Origin: Hydractinia symbiolongicarpus
Lineage: Eukaryota > Cnidaria > Hydrozoa > Anthoathecata > Hydractiniidae
Assembly: GCF_029227915.1 (NCBI RefSeq)
Contig: NC_079881.1
Coordinates: 5,084,001-5,148,000 of the forward strand
Direction: 5' to 3'
Length of the DNA stretch: 64,000 nt
The notes beneath the pieces are model-generated. The model was not told where the DNA came from. It ran no database searches and worked only from the letters and a program-made list of their open reading frames with translations. Shown here piece by piece: positions 32,470 through 43,475 of this stretch. Every line of letters begins with the position of its first letter. The first letter of the stretch is position 1. The translations under genes were made by a program, and so were the position numbers.

Positions 32470-35400
32470 TTCAAAAAAATTGTTACGATTGGTTATTTAC
32501 CCCATCGCTTATCGGGTGGAAGCTTCTAGACACCTTGCACGGGTTCTCTGTAGATATCTATTTGGCTGCAGCTAGGTGTCTTTATACCACATTGTAGGTT
32601 ACTTATTTTATTGGGGGGGAGATGTAGAGGTAAATCCTGGTCCTATAACTGAGCCAATCACAGTGTGCCATTGGAACTTAAATGGACTTGCTGCTCAAAA
32701 TTTTATACTTGAAGCTCTTAATGCTGTTCATAGCTTTGATATTATTTGCTTGTCCGAAACCTTTTTGGATTCTAGTTATTTGAGTGATGATCAAAGGCTG
32801 AAGCTCCAGGGCTATGATATGATCAGGTGTGATTTCCCCGGTAACATTAAATGTGGAGGTGTTTGCGTATATTACAAGGAAAGCCTACCTTTGACTAGGA
32901 GGGACGATATTTCTACTCTTGGCCAATGCGTAGTTTGTGAAATCAAAGTTAAAAAGTCGAAATGTTTTGTTTCGTGTATGTATGGTTCTCCAAATGAATC
33001 TGAAGAGGAAAGAGAAATGTTTTGTCAAAAATTTAAAACCACATGCCATAACATGGCCTTGGAGAATCCCATAGCGTGTTTTATTCTTGGTGATTTTAAC
33101 GCGAAATGCACAAGCTGGTGGCCTGATGGAATAAACAATCAATGTGGTTTGATGCTGAATGACATTTCCACTTTTTACAGCTATACCCAGCTCATTCATC
33201 AACCTACTAATTTCGAGCCGAATAAATCCCCCTCTTGCATTGATCTTTTTTTCACCACACAACCAAACCTCGTTTTGGAAAGTGGTGTTCTTCCATCCCC
33301 GTCTAAAACTTGTCATCATCAAATTATTTTTGGTAAAATTAATTTTGAAGTATTTCGGCCTCTGCCTTTTAAAAGAAAAGTATGGCATTTTAAAGAAGCT
33401 AGAGTTGATCTTATTAGGCTAAGTATTGATCGGTTTGATTGGCATGGAGCCTTTGCTAACCTTGGGGTTGACCAACAAGTGGAGCTTTTCACTGAAACTC
33501 TCTTAAATATTTTTCGAAATTTTATACCTCACGAATTAAAAACTTGTAAAGCTAAAGACTCTCCCTGGATGACAAATAATATAAAAATAGCTTTACGTCG
33601 TAAAAATCTCTAGGGGTATGAAAAAGGAAGACAAAAATGTTCTCGATGAGCACAGTAGTCGCTGTTATAACCTGATCACTTCTCGTAAGGAATCTTATTA
33701 CTTAAATTTTGGTCACACACTGAACAACTCCAAAACATCTTCCAAAGCGTATTGGTCAATTTTAAATCGGTTTATGGGAAGGTCAAAAACACCTGTAATT
33801 CCCCCATTACCTGTTGAAGATAAACTTGAAACTGACTTTCAAAAAAAAGCTAATTTTTTTTAATAAATATTTTTCTAGTCAGTGCTGTACTTTAACGAAC
33901 AGCAGTACTTTGCGTCCATTTTCTCTCTTTACTAATCATAGCATATCTAAAGTTGTTTTTAACGATGATGGTATATCGAAGATTTTAAAAGATCTCAATC
34001 CCAACAAGGCTCAGGGTTTTGACACTATCTCTATAAAAATGATTCAGATACGTGGGGATTCTATTATTCGACCTTTGCCAGCCATCTTTAAAAACGCCCT
34101 CAAGTCAGGAACTTTCCCCGAAAACTGGAAAAAAGGAAATATTGTTCCTGTTCACAAAAAGTCAAGCAAGCAGCAAGTTCATAACTATAGACCTATATTA
34201 CTACTGCTAATCTTTGGGAAAGTTTTTGAAAAAGTTATTTTCAATAACTTTTTCAAGTACTTTCAGAGTAATATATCTTTACAGATAAGCAATCCAGATT
34301 CAGACCTGGAGATTCCTGTGTCAATCAACTTGTGGCAATTACTCATGAAATTTATAAAGCTTTTGATGGAAAGACCTCTCTTGAAACTAGAGGCGTATTT
34401 CTTGATATGTCTAAAGCGTTTGACAAAGTTTGGCATGATGGCCTTCTTTTCAAGCTAAAAAGTTATGGTGTTCAGGGAGAACTTCTTAGTGTTCTCGAAA
34501 ACTATCTAAAAAATCGTCAACAACGGGTTGTTCTCAACGGGTAACATTCGACGTGGAAGGATGTACTTGCTGGCGTTCCTCAGGGGTCCGTTTTGGGTCC
34601 ATTGTTATTTCTTATTTATATTAATAACTTAGTCTCTTCAACCAAGTTATTTGCTGATGACACGTCCTTGTTTTCTATTGTAACTTCTGTTGAAAAGTCT
34701 TGTAATGATTTAAACGGGGACCTCGATGCCATTAATATGTGGGCTCATCAGTGGAAAATGTCATTTAACCCAGACCTCAAAAAACAGGCTTCAGAAGTTG
34801 TTTTCTCTAAAAAAAGAACTCCCAAAATCCAACCCCACTTCTTTTCAACAATGCCCCTGTTTTAGTTGTACCTTATCAAAAGCACCTTGGTCTAACACTT
34901 GATGGGAAATTAGCCGTTGATCATCATTTAAATGAAAAGATTGCCAAAGCTAATAGAGGTATTGGTCTTATCAAACAACTTTTCGGCAGCCTACCCAGAA
35001 GCTCTCTTTTTACCATGTACAGGTCATTTGTGCGCCCTTATCTCGATTATGCGGATGTAATTTATGACTAGCCGCATAATGATACCTTCTGTAATAGGAT
35101 CGAATCTGTTCAATATAATGCTGCTCTAGCAATAACAGGTGCTATAAGGGGGACATCAAGGGAGAACATTTACCAAGAACTAGGTCTAGATAGTCTCCGT
35201 GATAGGCGATGGTATCGTAGGTTATGCTTATTTTATAAAATTGCAAGTGGAGATGCTCCTCAGTATCTCATTGATATTTTGCCTGGTTATGTGTGTTCGC
35301 GTAGTGTTTTTCGTAGAAATTTATTTAATCGCATACCATCACGGAGTAACTACTTTGGAAATTCTTTTTTACCGTACTCGATAAATGAATGGAAAAAACT

Positions 35401-36010
35401 GATGTATCAGGGAATTAGATTCTTTGCCCTTGTTTAAAAAATCCATTCTCAAGTTTATTCGCTCTAAACCTTCTCCTATTTATAATATAATGGACTCTCT
35501 TGGTTTGAAATTGTTAACACGTTTAAGAGTTAGTATGAGTCACCTAAAGGACCATAAGCATCGGCATAACTTCGCTGATACGCTTGTTCCTTTATGTAAT
35601 TGTGGAATTTTAGAATCAGAAACCACGTCTCACTTTCTCTTGCGCTGTAGTTTTTATGGTAACCAAAGAAAACTCCTTCTTGATAATATTATAGAAATAA
35701 TTGGTGATATTTCAAATTTTTCTGATGAAAACCTAGTGCAAGTACTTCTTTATGGCCAAGAAAACACTAATATGGTCGAAAACGTATCTATACTGAATAA
35801 CACAATTGTGTTTCTTAAATCGTCAGGAAGATTTGAGGGACCTCTTTTTTGAGTTAACAGTCCTTTTCAAACCATTCTCTTAAACTTTTTTCTTGCCCAT
35901 TTCTTAAAGCGTTAAAAAATATTGTATATCACTTATATTTTATTTTTGTTTATTTTGGTAGTTAAGTTTGTCTAACACCTATTTAAATGTCGTACTTTTA
36001 GTATTTTTCC
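32470..36010 (+). mobile_element. LINE with 2A-like motif, endonuclease and reverse transcriptase, inactive
   Basis: In order: a 2A-like motif (32621-32644); an apurinic-type endonuclease domain (about 32660-33400: CHWNLNGLA, LSETFLDS, GDFNAKCTSW, DLFFTTQPN); a linker; and reverse transcriptase blocks (NPNKAQGFDTISIKMI about 33990, NYRPILLL about 34183, GVFLDMSKAFDKVWHDGL about 34392, GVPQGSVLGPLLF at 34573, FADD box 34650-34661). A C-terminal zinc-like C-N-C-G…H-F-x3-C motif lies near 35595. Frameshifts and stops (32573, 33611, 33860, 34300, 34530, 34860, 35069, 35436) show decay. AT-rich 3' UTR runs to about 36.0 kb. Both ends are approximate. The catalytic domains mark a CR1/L2/Jockey-type element. 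Confidence 0.88.
32621..32644 (+). other. 2A-like ribosome-skipping motif in the LINE
   Basis: The frame reads GGDVEVNPGP just before the endonuclease domain, preceded by a hydrophobic/Tyr/Trp stretch (YLFYWG). D-V/I-E-x-N-P-G-P is the consensus of 2A peptides, where the ribosome skips the Gly-Pro bond. 2A-like motifs at LINE N-termini are known from several invertebrates. A TAG lies 5 bp upstream of the retained frame (32573-32575), so this copy no longer reads through from an upstream start. Confidence 0.8.
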
Positions 36011-36261
36011 ATTTTCTGTATCTGTCTTGTAATTTTTTCTAAATCATTATATAAAATATTTGCAGTTATCATCTTAATCTCAAGGGAAGTTGCCGTTCGA
36101 AACAAAGTGGATATCACATATTTTCTTTTGTGTGTTGATCGCATGACTTTTTTTTCACCTGTACAAACACACAGACTCGTATTAATATGTATCTGTTGTG
36201 TGACCCCCGTGTTCTGCGTCAAAACTAAACTTCACTGATTAAACACGCAAAAAAAAGATGA

Positions 36262-36270
36262 TATATAAAA
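36262..36270 (+). promoter_or_regulatory. TATA box of the secreted coiled-coil gene
   Basis: TATATAAAA stands 66-74 bp upstream of the ATG at 36336, giving a predicted start site near 36295. Confidence 0.45.
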
Positions 36271-36335
36271 AGCTTTTCGTTTATTTCTTAGTTTAGATTA
36301 GACTTTGCAAGCTTTGGATTGACAAAACAAAAATA

Positions 36336-37247
36336 ATGCGCATACTTGCTTTAGCATTTTCAATATTTTGTTTGAGTTCTTTCTATGTGAAAGGTGATGA
36401 TGCTACAAGCAATCCATGTGATGGAGGAGAGCTCTTCTCCTTAGTGTGTAAAATGCTGACTATAATGAAAAGAAATACGGCTACCGCAAGAAAGCATTTA
36501 GAAGCAAAGTTTGTAGCTGTGGAAAAAGAGCAAAAGAACGTTACCTTGCAAGTCCAAAAAAAGTTTCGTAAAGAATCAGAAAAACTATTGCAGAAACACG
36601 ACAGCGATGTGAAAGCGTTAGTAAAACTTATCGAGACAAAGGTCCAAACAGTTACAAAAATCTTGGACAAAAAGATGTCCGAAAACAAGAAAACAATGGA
36701 CGAAAGGCTTACAATGATTTGGGGAGTGACACAAAGCAATCTTTCACGTTTGGAAACCAAAATAGTTAAACAAATAAATAACAGTATGGTTTTAAACAGT
36801 AAAAACTTCAACAAATTGGAATCTGAAATTGTTGACAACAAAAATGATCTAACTGAGAAACTAAAACTGGAGAAGGCAGAGATGAATGCGAGGGTGAACA
36901 CAAAATATGAAAACATCAAAAACGAATGTCAAAAAAAGATTACTTCTGTGCAACATCAAATGACAACACAGATTCAAAAAAATCAGCAACAGATTCAGAA
37001 CCTGTTAACCAAATACAAGCAAACATCGAATTGGCCGTCGGGAAGTTATTGTATTTTGCAGAATGGGGCGTGTCCTGCAGGATTCAGATCAATCATGGGA
37101 CACATGATAGCTCTCTCCATGTATGCCGCCACTTCAACTTACATCAAGCCAGTTGCTTTTGGAAACAGCAGAATCAGTTGCCATGGTAGATGTGGACAAT
37201 ATCCAAATTATTTCGGAGAATTACACATTAGTGCATGCTGCAAATAA
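36336..37247 (+). CDS. secreted coiled-coil protein with ApeC-like C-terminus
   Basis: This is a single uninterrupted exon of 303 aa. Residues 1-20 are a signal peptide (MRILALAFSIFCLSSFYVKG). A short Cys-containing segment (NPCDGGELFSLVC) is followed by about 190 residues of Lys/Glu/Gln-rich helix with heptad character, almost free of Pro and Gly: a long coiled coil. The C-terminal domain (about 231-303) starts WPSGSYCI, has CPAGF, three further Cys and ends ACCK. The WP-x-G-x-Y…CP-x-G-F opening and CC ending resemble the apextrin C-terminal (ApeC) domain, linked to mucosal defence or matrix in invertebrates. It is shorter than usual, and most of the ApeC middle is not obvious. It probably forms secreted oligomers. 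Function is inferred. Confidence 0.7.
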   Translation: MRILALAFSIFCLSSFYVKGDDATSNPCDGGELFSLVCKMLTIMKRNTATARKHLEAKFVAVEKEQKNVTLQVQKKFRKESEKLLQKHDSDVKALVKLIETKVQTVTKILDKKMSENKKTMDERLTMIWGVTQSNLSRLETKIVKQINNSMVLNSKNFNKLESEIVDNKNDLTEKLKLEKAEMNARVNTKYENIKNECQKKITSVQHQMTTQIQKNQQQIQNLLTKYKQTSNWPSGSYCILQNGACPAGFRSIMGHMIALSMYAATSTYIKPVAFGNSRISCHGRCGQYPNYFGELHISACCK

Positions 37248-37249
37248 TC

Positions 37250-38200
37250 GTATATTCCATTCAGTGTTATATTAAATATTAATCTTAAAATTGAGTTACC
37301 AAATTGTGTTTTTTCTTTTTTATATGCTACTCTAAGATACTACCGTTTCCATGTGAATTGAAGTATTATTCTTCAAACACACATTCTAACTGTAATACCT
37401 TGTTAAGGAAACATTTCTGGAGTAATGAAGACGAATATACTTGCTTATGATATGTTCGCCAAAGAAGTCTTTTCACAGAAAAATTAATAAAATTAAAAGC
37501 ACTTTTATTTTCATTGGCTGAGGATAGCAAATAAAAGAAAAAAAGAATTAAAGTTATTAATTCCATCTTATAAAAGTTAATACAGGGTGTAACATAATAC
37601 ATAAATTTATAGAATGCAGCAATGATAGAATTTTATGGTATGATGCCTTATCAAACAGAAAAGTGCTTTTACGCTCTTCATCACTCATTAAAGGAAAAAC
37701 TATGAACTTCCTGCACAATTAATCCTCCCTAGGATAGATGCACCTACAGCAAAATATTTATCAGTGATAGCTGATGCTGACATTATTTCCTCTGTAATTT
37801 TCGTTCACAACTTTAGTTTCGATCTTATTTTGTTTACATCATAGCTTTGCTAACCACTATCTATGCTTATTTGTAGCGATGATTGTTGATTTGAAATAAT
37901 CTTTCTTACTTTACACTAAACATTACTTTAGAATGAAAAATCGGTTTGTTTTTTCAGAAATATCTTTTTTTCAGAATCTACTTGATACAAAAACTTTGAG
38001 CGTTGAATTTCAGATGCCATGAGCCTAGCTTAATTCTATATTTTATTTTATAGTAGCAGCTTGTTCACTATAAAGAAGTAATTACTTGAAGCAAAGATAT
38101 GTGGTGTGGCAATGTATCTCTCACATATGATTCTAACATTTTAAATAAACCTTATACATTTTCAAATCATTACTCGCCCTATAGCTAACTTAGAATTTAA
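37250..38200. other. intergenic DNA, no gene seen
   Basis: A polyadenylation-like AATAAA lies near 37486. Other than short AT-rich frames there is nothing to support a gene or a repeat with a visible partner. Confidence 0.5.
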
Positions 38201-38203
38201 ATA

Positions 38204-38325
38204 TACTAGTCGTTAGCCCGTGGAAAAATCCACGGGTTCGCCCGTTGCAGCTAAGCTACCATTTTGCGTGACAGACAGGCGGACGGACGGACGGACAGGC
38301 GTATACGGGCATTATAATATAGACT
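38204..38325 (+). repeat. hairpin repeat family, complete-looking copy
   Basis: It starts ACTAGTCGTTAGCCCGTGG, forms a short hairpin (CCCGTGG / CCACGGG), continues with TTCGCCCGTTGC, CATTTTGCGTGACAGACAG and a GGAC microsatellite, and ends GCATTATAATATAGACT. Copies or parts recur at 14226 (-), 50643, 50768, 61610, 61730 and 62650. It has no coding capacity. Confidence 0.7.
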
Positions 38326-38767
38326 GTGCAGAATATGCTTCAGAATCTATACAGAATATGCTTTTTAATAAGTATTACATCTGAAGCAACGTGAAACTCA
38401 AATGTGGAGAAAAATAAAGTGTTAAATAAGGAAGAACCAGTCTCGATTAAAGTCCACCTGAAAAATGAATTGACATTCTTCAGAATTAAACACAACGTAA
38501 GGTAATCACAAGTAAACAAAAATAAGACTTCCTTGTTCCCTTACGAAAATTCACTCATGTTCTACTTTAATAACTAAGTTATTAGTAAAGTCTTTATATC
38601 TATAGATTTTATCATTATTTTAAATTATATTACGATTAAGCAAATTGTTACTCGTTTGAATCATTACACAAAACGTTGTTAACTACTGAATCACTGTAAA
38701 ATTAAGCAACAACAGCGAGACGACAAAAAGCGTTGTTCGGTCGTCAATAGGATTCTACGAAGTACAC

Positions 38768-39193
38768 ACCGTAATGATCCGATTAAGCCCAGCATTTTTT
38801 AAGCGCCCCCTCAAATAAGCGCCCAGGTAATTTCCTCAAAGTTCAATAAGCGCCCAGCACTTATTAGACGCCCTCCTTGAATAAGCGCCAATCTGATAAA
38901 AGGGAGCGCTTAATCGAAAACTACCTTGAGAAACGGGGCTCTTATTGGAAAATTATACTTTCTTATACCGAGAACCCTAGAAACACTAAACTCCAATTTG
39001 TTACATTCTTTGTTCAGTTTTATTTTTCAGGAAAAAAAACAAAGTTGAAAATTACTGTTGTCTTTAACTTGTACAAAATTTGGAAAAATTCATAACCGCC
39101 CAGCATTTTCAAGCGCCTCCCTCGATTAAGCGCCCATGCAAAAAATCCAAACATTTAATAAGCGCCCAGGGCGCTTCTTCGGATCATTACGGT
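38768..39193. mobile_element. non-autonomous hAT-like MITE, 426 bp
   Basis: Perfect 15-bp terminal inverted repeats ACCGTAATGATCCGA and TCGGATCATTACGGT bound the element. The flanks AAGTACAC (38760-38767) and AAGTACAA (39194-39201) agree at 7 of 8 positions, consistent with an 8-bp target duplication as made by hAT transposases. The interior holds at least nine copies of an AAGCGCC(C) motif, clustered near both ends. There is no transposase frame. Confidence 0.8.
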
Positions 39194-39199
39194 AAGTAC

Positions 39200-40800
39200 A
39201 ATAGAATTCTGCGAAGTACATAAGTACAATAGGATTCTGACTAATAACTTGGCACAGTACCTAGCCAAAATAAAAAACATATTTTGGTTGACGTCATCAT
39301 TTTTGCTATTTTTAACAGTTTTTTCCTTATTCCTATTTTTATTCCCGTTTTTTTAATTTAAAAAATTTTTTCGCCAGTTTCAACAAAATATACAAAAACG
39401 TCACTTTGGTTTCAGTAACGAAATGCTTTTCCACTTCTCTTGCAAGAAAAAAGATGTAAAACTTATTACCGTTTTAGCCTTCCTCTAGGTGGATCTGGTT
39501 GAAAAAAACCTATCCAAAAAATTTGGTGAAATGTCTAATTCATATAAATCATAGATAAAAATGCGATTCATCTTTACTTGTTTTCGTCGGTTGATGGGAC
39601 TAACAGAAAATATTGATTTTGCTTAACAAAGGGATAACCATTGTAATACAGAGATAGAATTTCAAGGATTATTACATTACACTGCGGTTTAAAACAGATT
39701 TGTTTTAGCTCACGCATGTTAACGCATCGCTTGTCTTTTTGTTCCGTTTATCCGTCAAAAAGGAAATTACATTAAAACTCTTACATAGCGGACATACTAT
39801 ATAGCGGACACACAACGGAAAATTTTATTAGGAAAAGGTGAAATGACAAAAAAACATTTGGAATAAGATCTTTGTATAGCGGATACTTTAAAACGGAAAC
39901 AACACCACAGCGGGCGTCATTTTAAGGTGATAATTTGCATTTCTGTTTAGAAGTGACACTTTTGTGGTATACACGTCCACGATGGGTCATTTAAAACAAT
40001 TGTTGAAAGATTGTTCAATTAAAAAAATAGTTTACATTTTTGTTAGTTTTTCTTTTCAGTTTTTGTTATTATATTATTTAGCCAGCTGATGGCGCTTTTA
40101 TTAGGCCCATGAAATCCGCATTCGTATCTCGGCTTGGCACGTACAGTATATTTCTTCAGGCTCTACCTTCTCTACAAACCAGCCTCTTGGCATCTATAAC
40201 TTAACAGCCTAGAGTAATTTCTTAAAGCAATATCAGCCTGTATTAGTCGATAAGTCTATTGGAAATCCACTAAGGCAGCTTTTATGACGTCAGCAATCGC
40301 CCGTCGATACTTAAAAAATGTATTTCATAATTTTTTCCGTAACTTGGAACGCTTATCAAGAAAATGTATAGAATCATGTGCTTTTGACAAACAGTTCAAA
40401 AGATATTGTGGTTTAAAGTCTTTTTGGTGTCGTCATCAACTCGTCCATTCCAAAACTCTATGAGACGAATCTTAACTTAATGGACACTTCTATATAGCGA
40501 TTACTATGTACCAAAAGTGTCTACTATGGAAAGCTTCTACAGTAAAGCTCTCTTAACGTAATTTAGCATCATCCAATATAGGTAACCAGTCATGTGGAAC
40601 CACAGCGTCAGTCATGCTTCTTAATAATGCGCAGCAGTGGGATCAATCAAAAAAAGAAATAACTCAATCTTCCAACGCAAGTTGTAATTAACACTAAACG
40701 ACATCATTAACGTCATTAATTAGAAAGAAACAAAAAAATTAATGACAATGCAAGCTGAGAACAAAATAAGATTGAAAATAACAGTTTCAAAAAAATAACA
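39200..40800. other. intergenic DNA with repeat fragments
   Basis: Near 39787-39905 and 40488-40530 the sequence repeats ATAGCGGACA- or TATAGCGATTACTATG-like strings, suggesting remnants of a DNA transposon, but no clear terminal inverted repeat pair was found. No gene is seen. Confidence 0.4.
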
Positions 40801-40802
40801 AC

Positions 40803-43432
40803 ATGAACACTATAACATTATACATATATTTCGCTTTTATTTTATCAAGTTCAGCGCTAAGAATAGAACGAAAACAAGATGGGGATGTTCTTTTAGATGT
40901 ACCAAGCGAGGAAATATGTAACAGATTTAAACAAACTGAATGGACGGGAAGGATTTGTCGTTGTAAGACAAACTATGCAACTTTTTACTCTACCAGTAAT
41001 GACGTGTTTGGTTGTTACGCCGCAGATGAAATAAAAAGTAAGATTTCTACAGTTTCTAACACAGTTGGAAAATTCTATTACAATTTTTTCAAGGACTAAG
41101 TTTATAAGAACGTTGAGGTTAAGATTTTTTGATAGATTATTAAAAACAAAATAATATTAAAAAATTGTTAAAAACATTTAATGATAGACTTTAACAGCAT
41201 TTTTAAAAAACTATTTAAATTTTGAAGCATCTTTGAAAAAATATTATCAAGGCTGAAGAAGCATAAGAAATAAAACGTACGTGTAATAAGAATCATAATG
41301 TGTAGTAGCCCATATACAGTTATACAGAACAGATATTTGCACGAGAAAGAGTGTTTTATATAAAGGCAGCACTAAAAGAGATAAACTGCAGCAAACCTAT
41401 CGGTAAGTGGCAGTGATCAAGTGCTTCTTACAGTAGCTAAGTTCTTGTTACTTAATGAATGCAAAAGGACATTAAATAAGTCCATTTAAATTTTATTCAA
41501 ATTTAATGTGACTTTTACTGGTTGGGAGTCCTGGCACATATTTTTCGATATCAATACTTGAGAAATAAATTGAAAGATATGACCATCGGGTACAAGCGAC
41601 GGATTGTACAATCCGCGCGCTCTACTTGGTAGAAAATCGCATAAATTACTTGATTGACCTTGGTTGACTCCCAGAGCTAAGTATCGTTTCATTGCACCCT
41701 CTTCCATTAAATTTTAAAGAAACTACTGAGATGCCTCTCCTTCTCTTTCTAAATCTTCTTGAATAAATATAGTTATAAAAAGTAACCTGAACAGCCTAGC
41801 TCGAGTTTAAATAATGTTTAACATAAATTTTCATTTCATCATAACAGTATTTACTTTTCTAGAATGTCAAATTAAAACCCCTGGAGGGACTGGAATTGTT
41901 TTGTTGACGAATACGAAAATAGATTTGATGGAAAAATTATCTTGTAATAAAAACACCAAAGCATTTTTGACGCGACGAAATTACACTGATCACATGTGGA
42001 AAAGTACGGCGGTGATTTATGCCGAATACTCCAATGAAAGACAAATAATAAAGGTAACCCTCAATCAGAGTATACATGATGGAGAGCACTGTCAGCGAAA
42101 GTTTTGGGCTGTCTGAGCAAATAAATCTGATTTGTTTGCCATTTTGAACACATTGACAAAAGGCCCGACGTAGAACGTGGTATGACGCTTAGAGCGACAT
42201 GTTAAACGCCGTTTAGCATTCCTACACATAAGTATTGGCGATTTGATGCTTTTTGTAATGTTGGAAACGTGCTCAAGAAACTTTCTTTGTGCTAAGTTTT
42301 TTGTCACTAATTGTAGCTAGCAGCATAAAATTTCGAGCGTAATCTACTACCAAAAAGGGCCATATTTCACAGTTCTATAAAAGACATACTCATTACTAAC
42401 TCATAAATGTTAAATTTTGAATAATACTAATTGTGCTGCCATTACATTGCCCTGCTCCTCAATTTTCAGACTTTATCTTTCGGCCGTGTGAATTTTTCCA
42501 TAATATAAAATTTTTAAAAAAAATATAGCACCTAATCAACCCCCTTTACGTGCGAAAAGCAAGGCTTCGCAGCCTGTCTTCTGCGAAGTTTTGGTAAGGT
42601 GATTCTGTTTAGTTAATTCGACAAATAGTCCAAAACACACTGCCATTTGCAAAAACACTTCGAGCCAAATTCGAGAAAAATTTCTACATAGCAGCTTTGA
42701 AGTTCTTTTTATAAAATCATTAAATTCAGCTTTTTGCATTAAATCTCTCGAGTTAGGAAACAACTTTAAATTTTAATGAAAATGCATCTATGTTTTTTTT
42801 TCAGTTCCATTTTTTTTTTTTTTTTTGATTTTGCTTAACATCAGAAGTAAACTCCTCTTCGTCAAACGTATTTAATTTATAATCAAAAATACCACCGATA
42901 ATTAATAAGAGAATGTTAAACAAGCCGATCTGACTTTAACTTTGCTCCCAGATACGGTGAAAGTATAACACTGCTTCGATTTATTGTGCTTATTTGCAGT
43001 ATAGTCACAAAGAAATGGAATGCTTTTTTTAGTTTGCACAAAATAGCCTCAACTTGAAAAGCTTGATCGGCGCAGTAATGAATCTAGACTTTGTAGATGA
43101 TGGATGTGATGATTGCATGCTTGTTAAATTTGGTGGGAAAGGTAAAAATATATTAGTTAATAGCACATAGCACTAGAATTGATGATATTGAAATGTAGAT
43201 AGATTTTTCCTTATGAAGTTATTGAGTGATCTTGAGGCGAATGACATTTAAAGACTAATATTTTTTATTTTATTCTTGTACTTAGAAAATATTTTAAATC
43301 TAAACTACAAGAACCTTTTTATTACTACAACACCTATGCTGACTGGTACGACATCCACGACATCCACGACATCATCTGCAACAACAACTACGACAACGAC
43401 GTCGGCACCATCACCACTACCACCACCACCAA

Positions 43433-43475
<43 letters not shown>

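Larger units (their letters stand above)
16700..32470. mobile_element. decayed Polinton/Maverick, with nested insertions
   Basis: The region combines a family B DNA polymerase of the protein-primed type, a retroviral-type integrase and a capsid protein of the double-jelly-roll class. That combination defines Polinton/Maverick elements (virus-like transposons related to adintoviruses). Base composition is clearly less AT-rich than the flanks. Genes run in both directions with short divergent and convergent junctions, as in a compact viral genome. Frameshifts and stops occur in nearly every gene. It is interrupted by a piggyBac-type MITE (17139-18018) and a LINE (about 30.1-31.1 kb), and a second LINE abuts its right side. 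No terminal inverted repeats, packaging ATPase or protease were found. Both ends are therefore approximate, and the right part may be lost. Confidence 0.88.

Noticed and set aside
36383-36919. Minus-strand hydrophobic ORF of 178 codons
   Set aside because: It is antisense to the coiled-coil exon, whose Lys/Glu codons read as Phe/Ser/Leu on the other strand.
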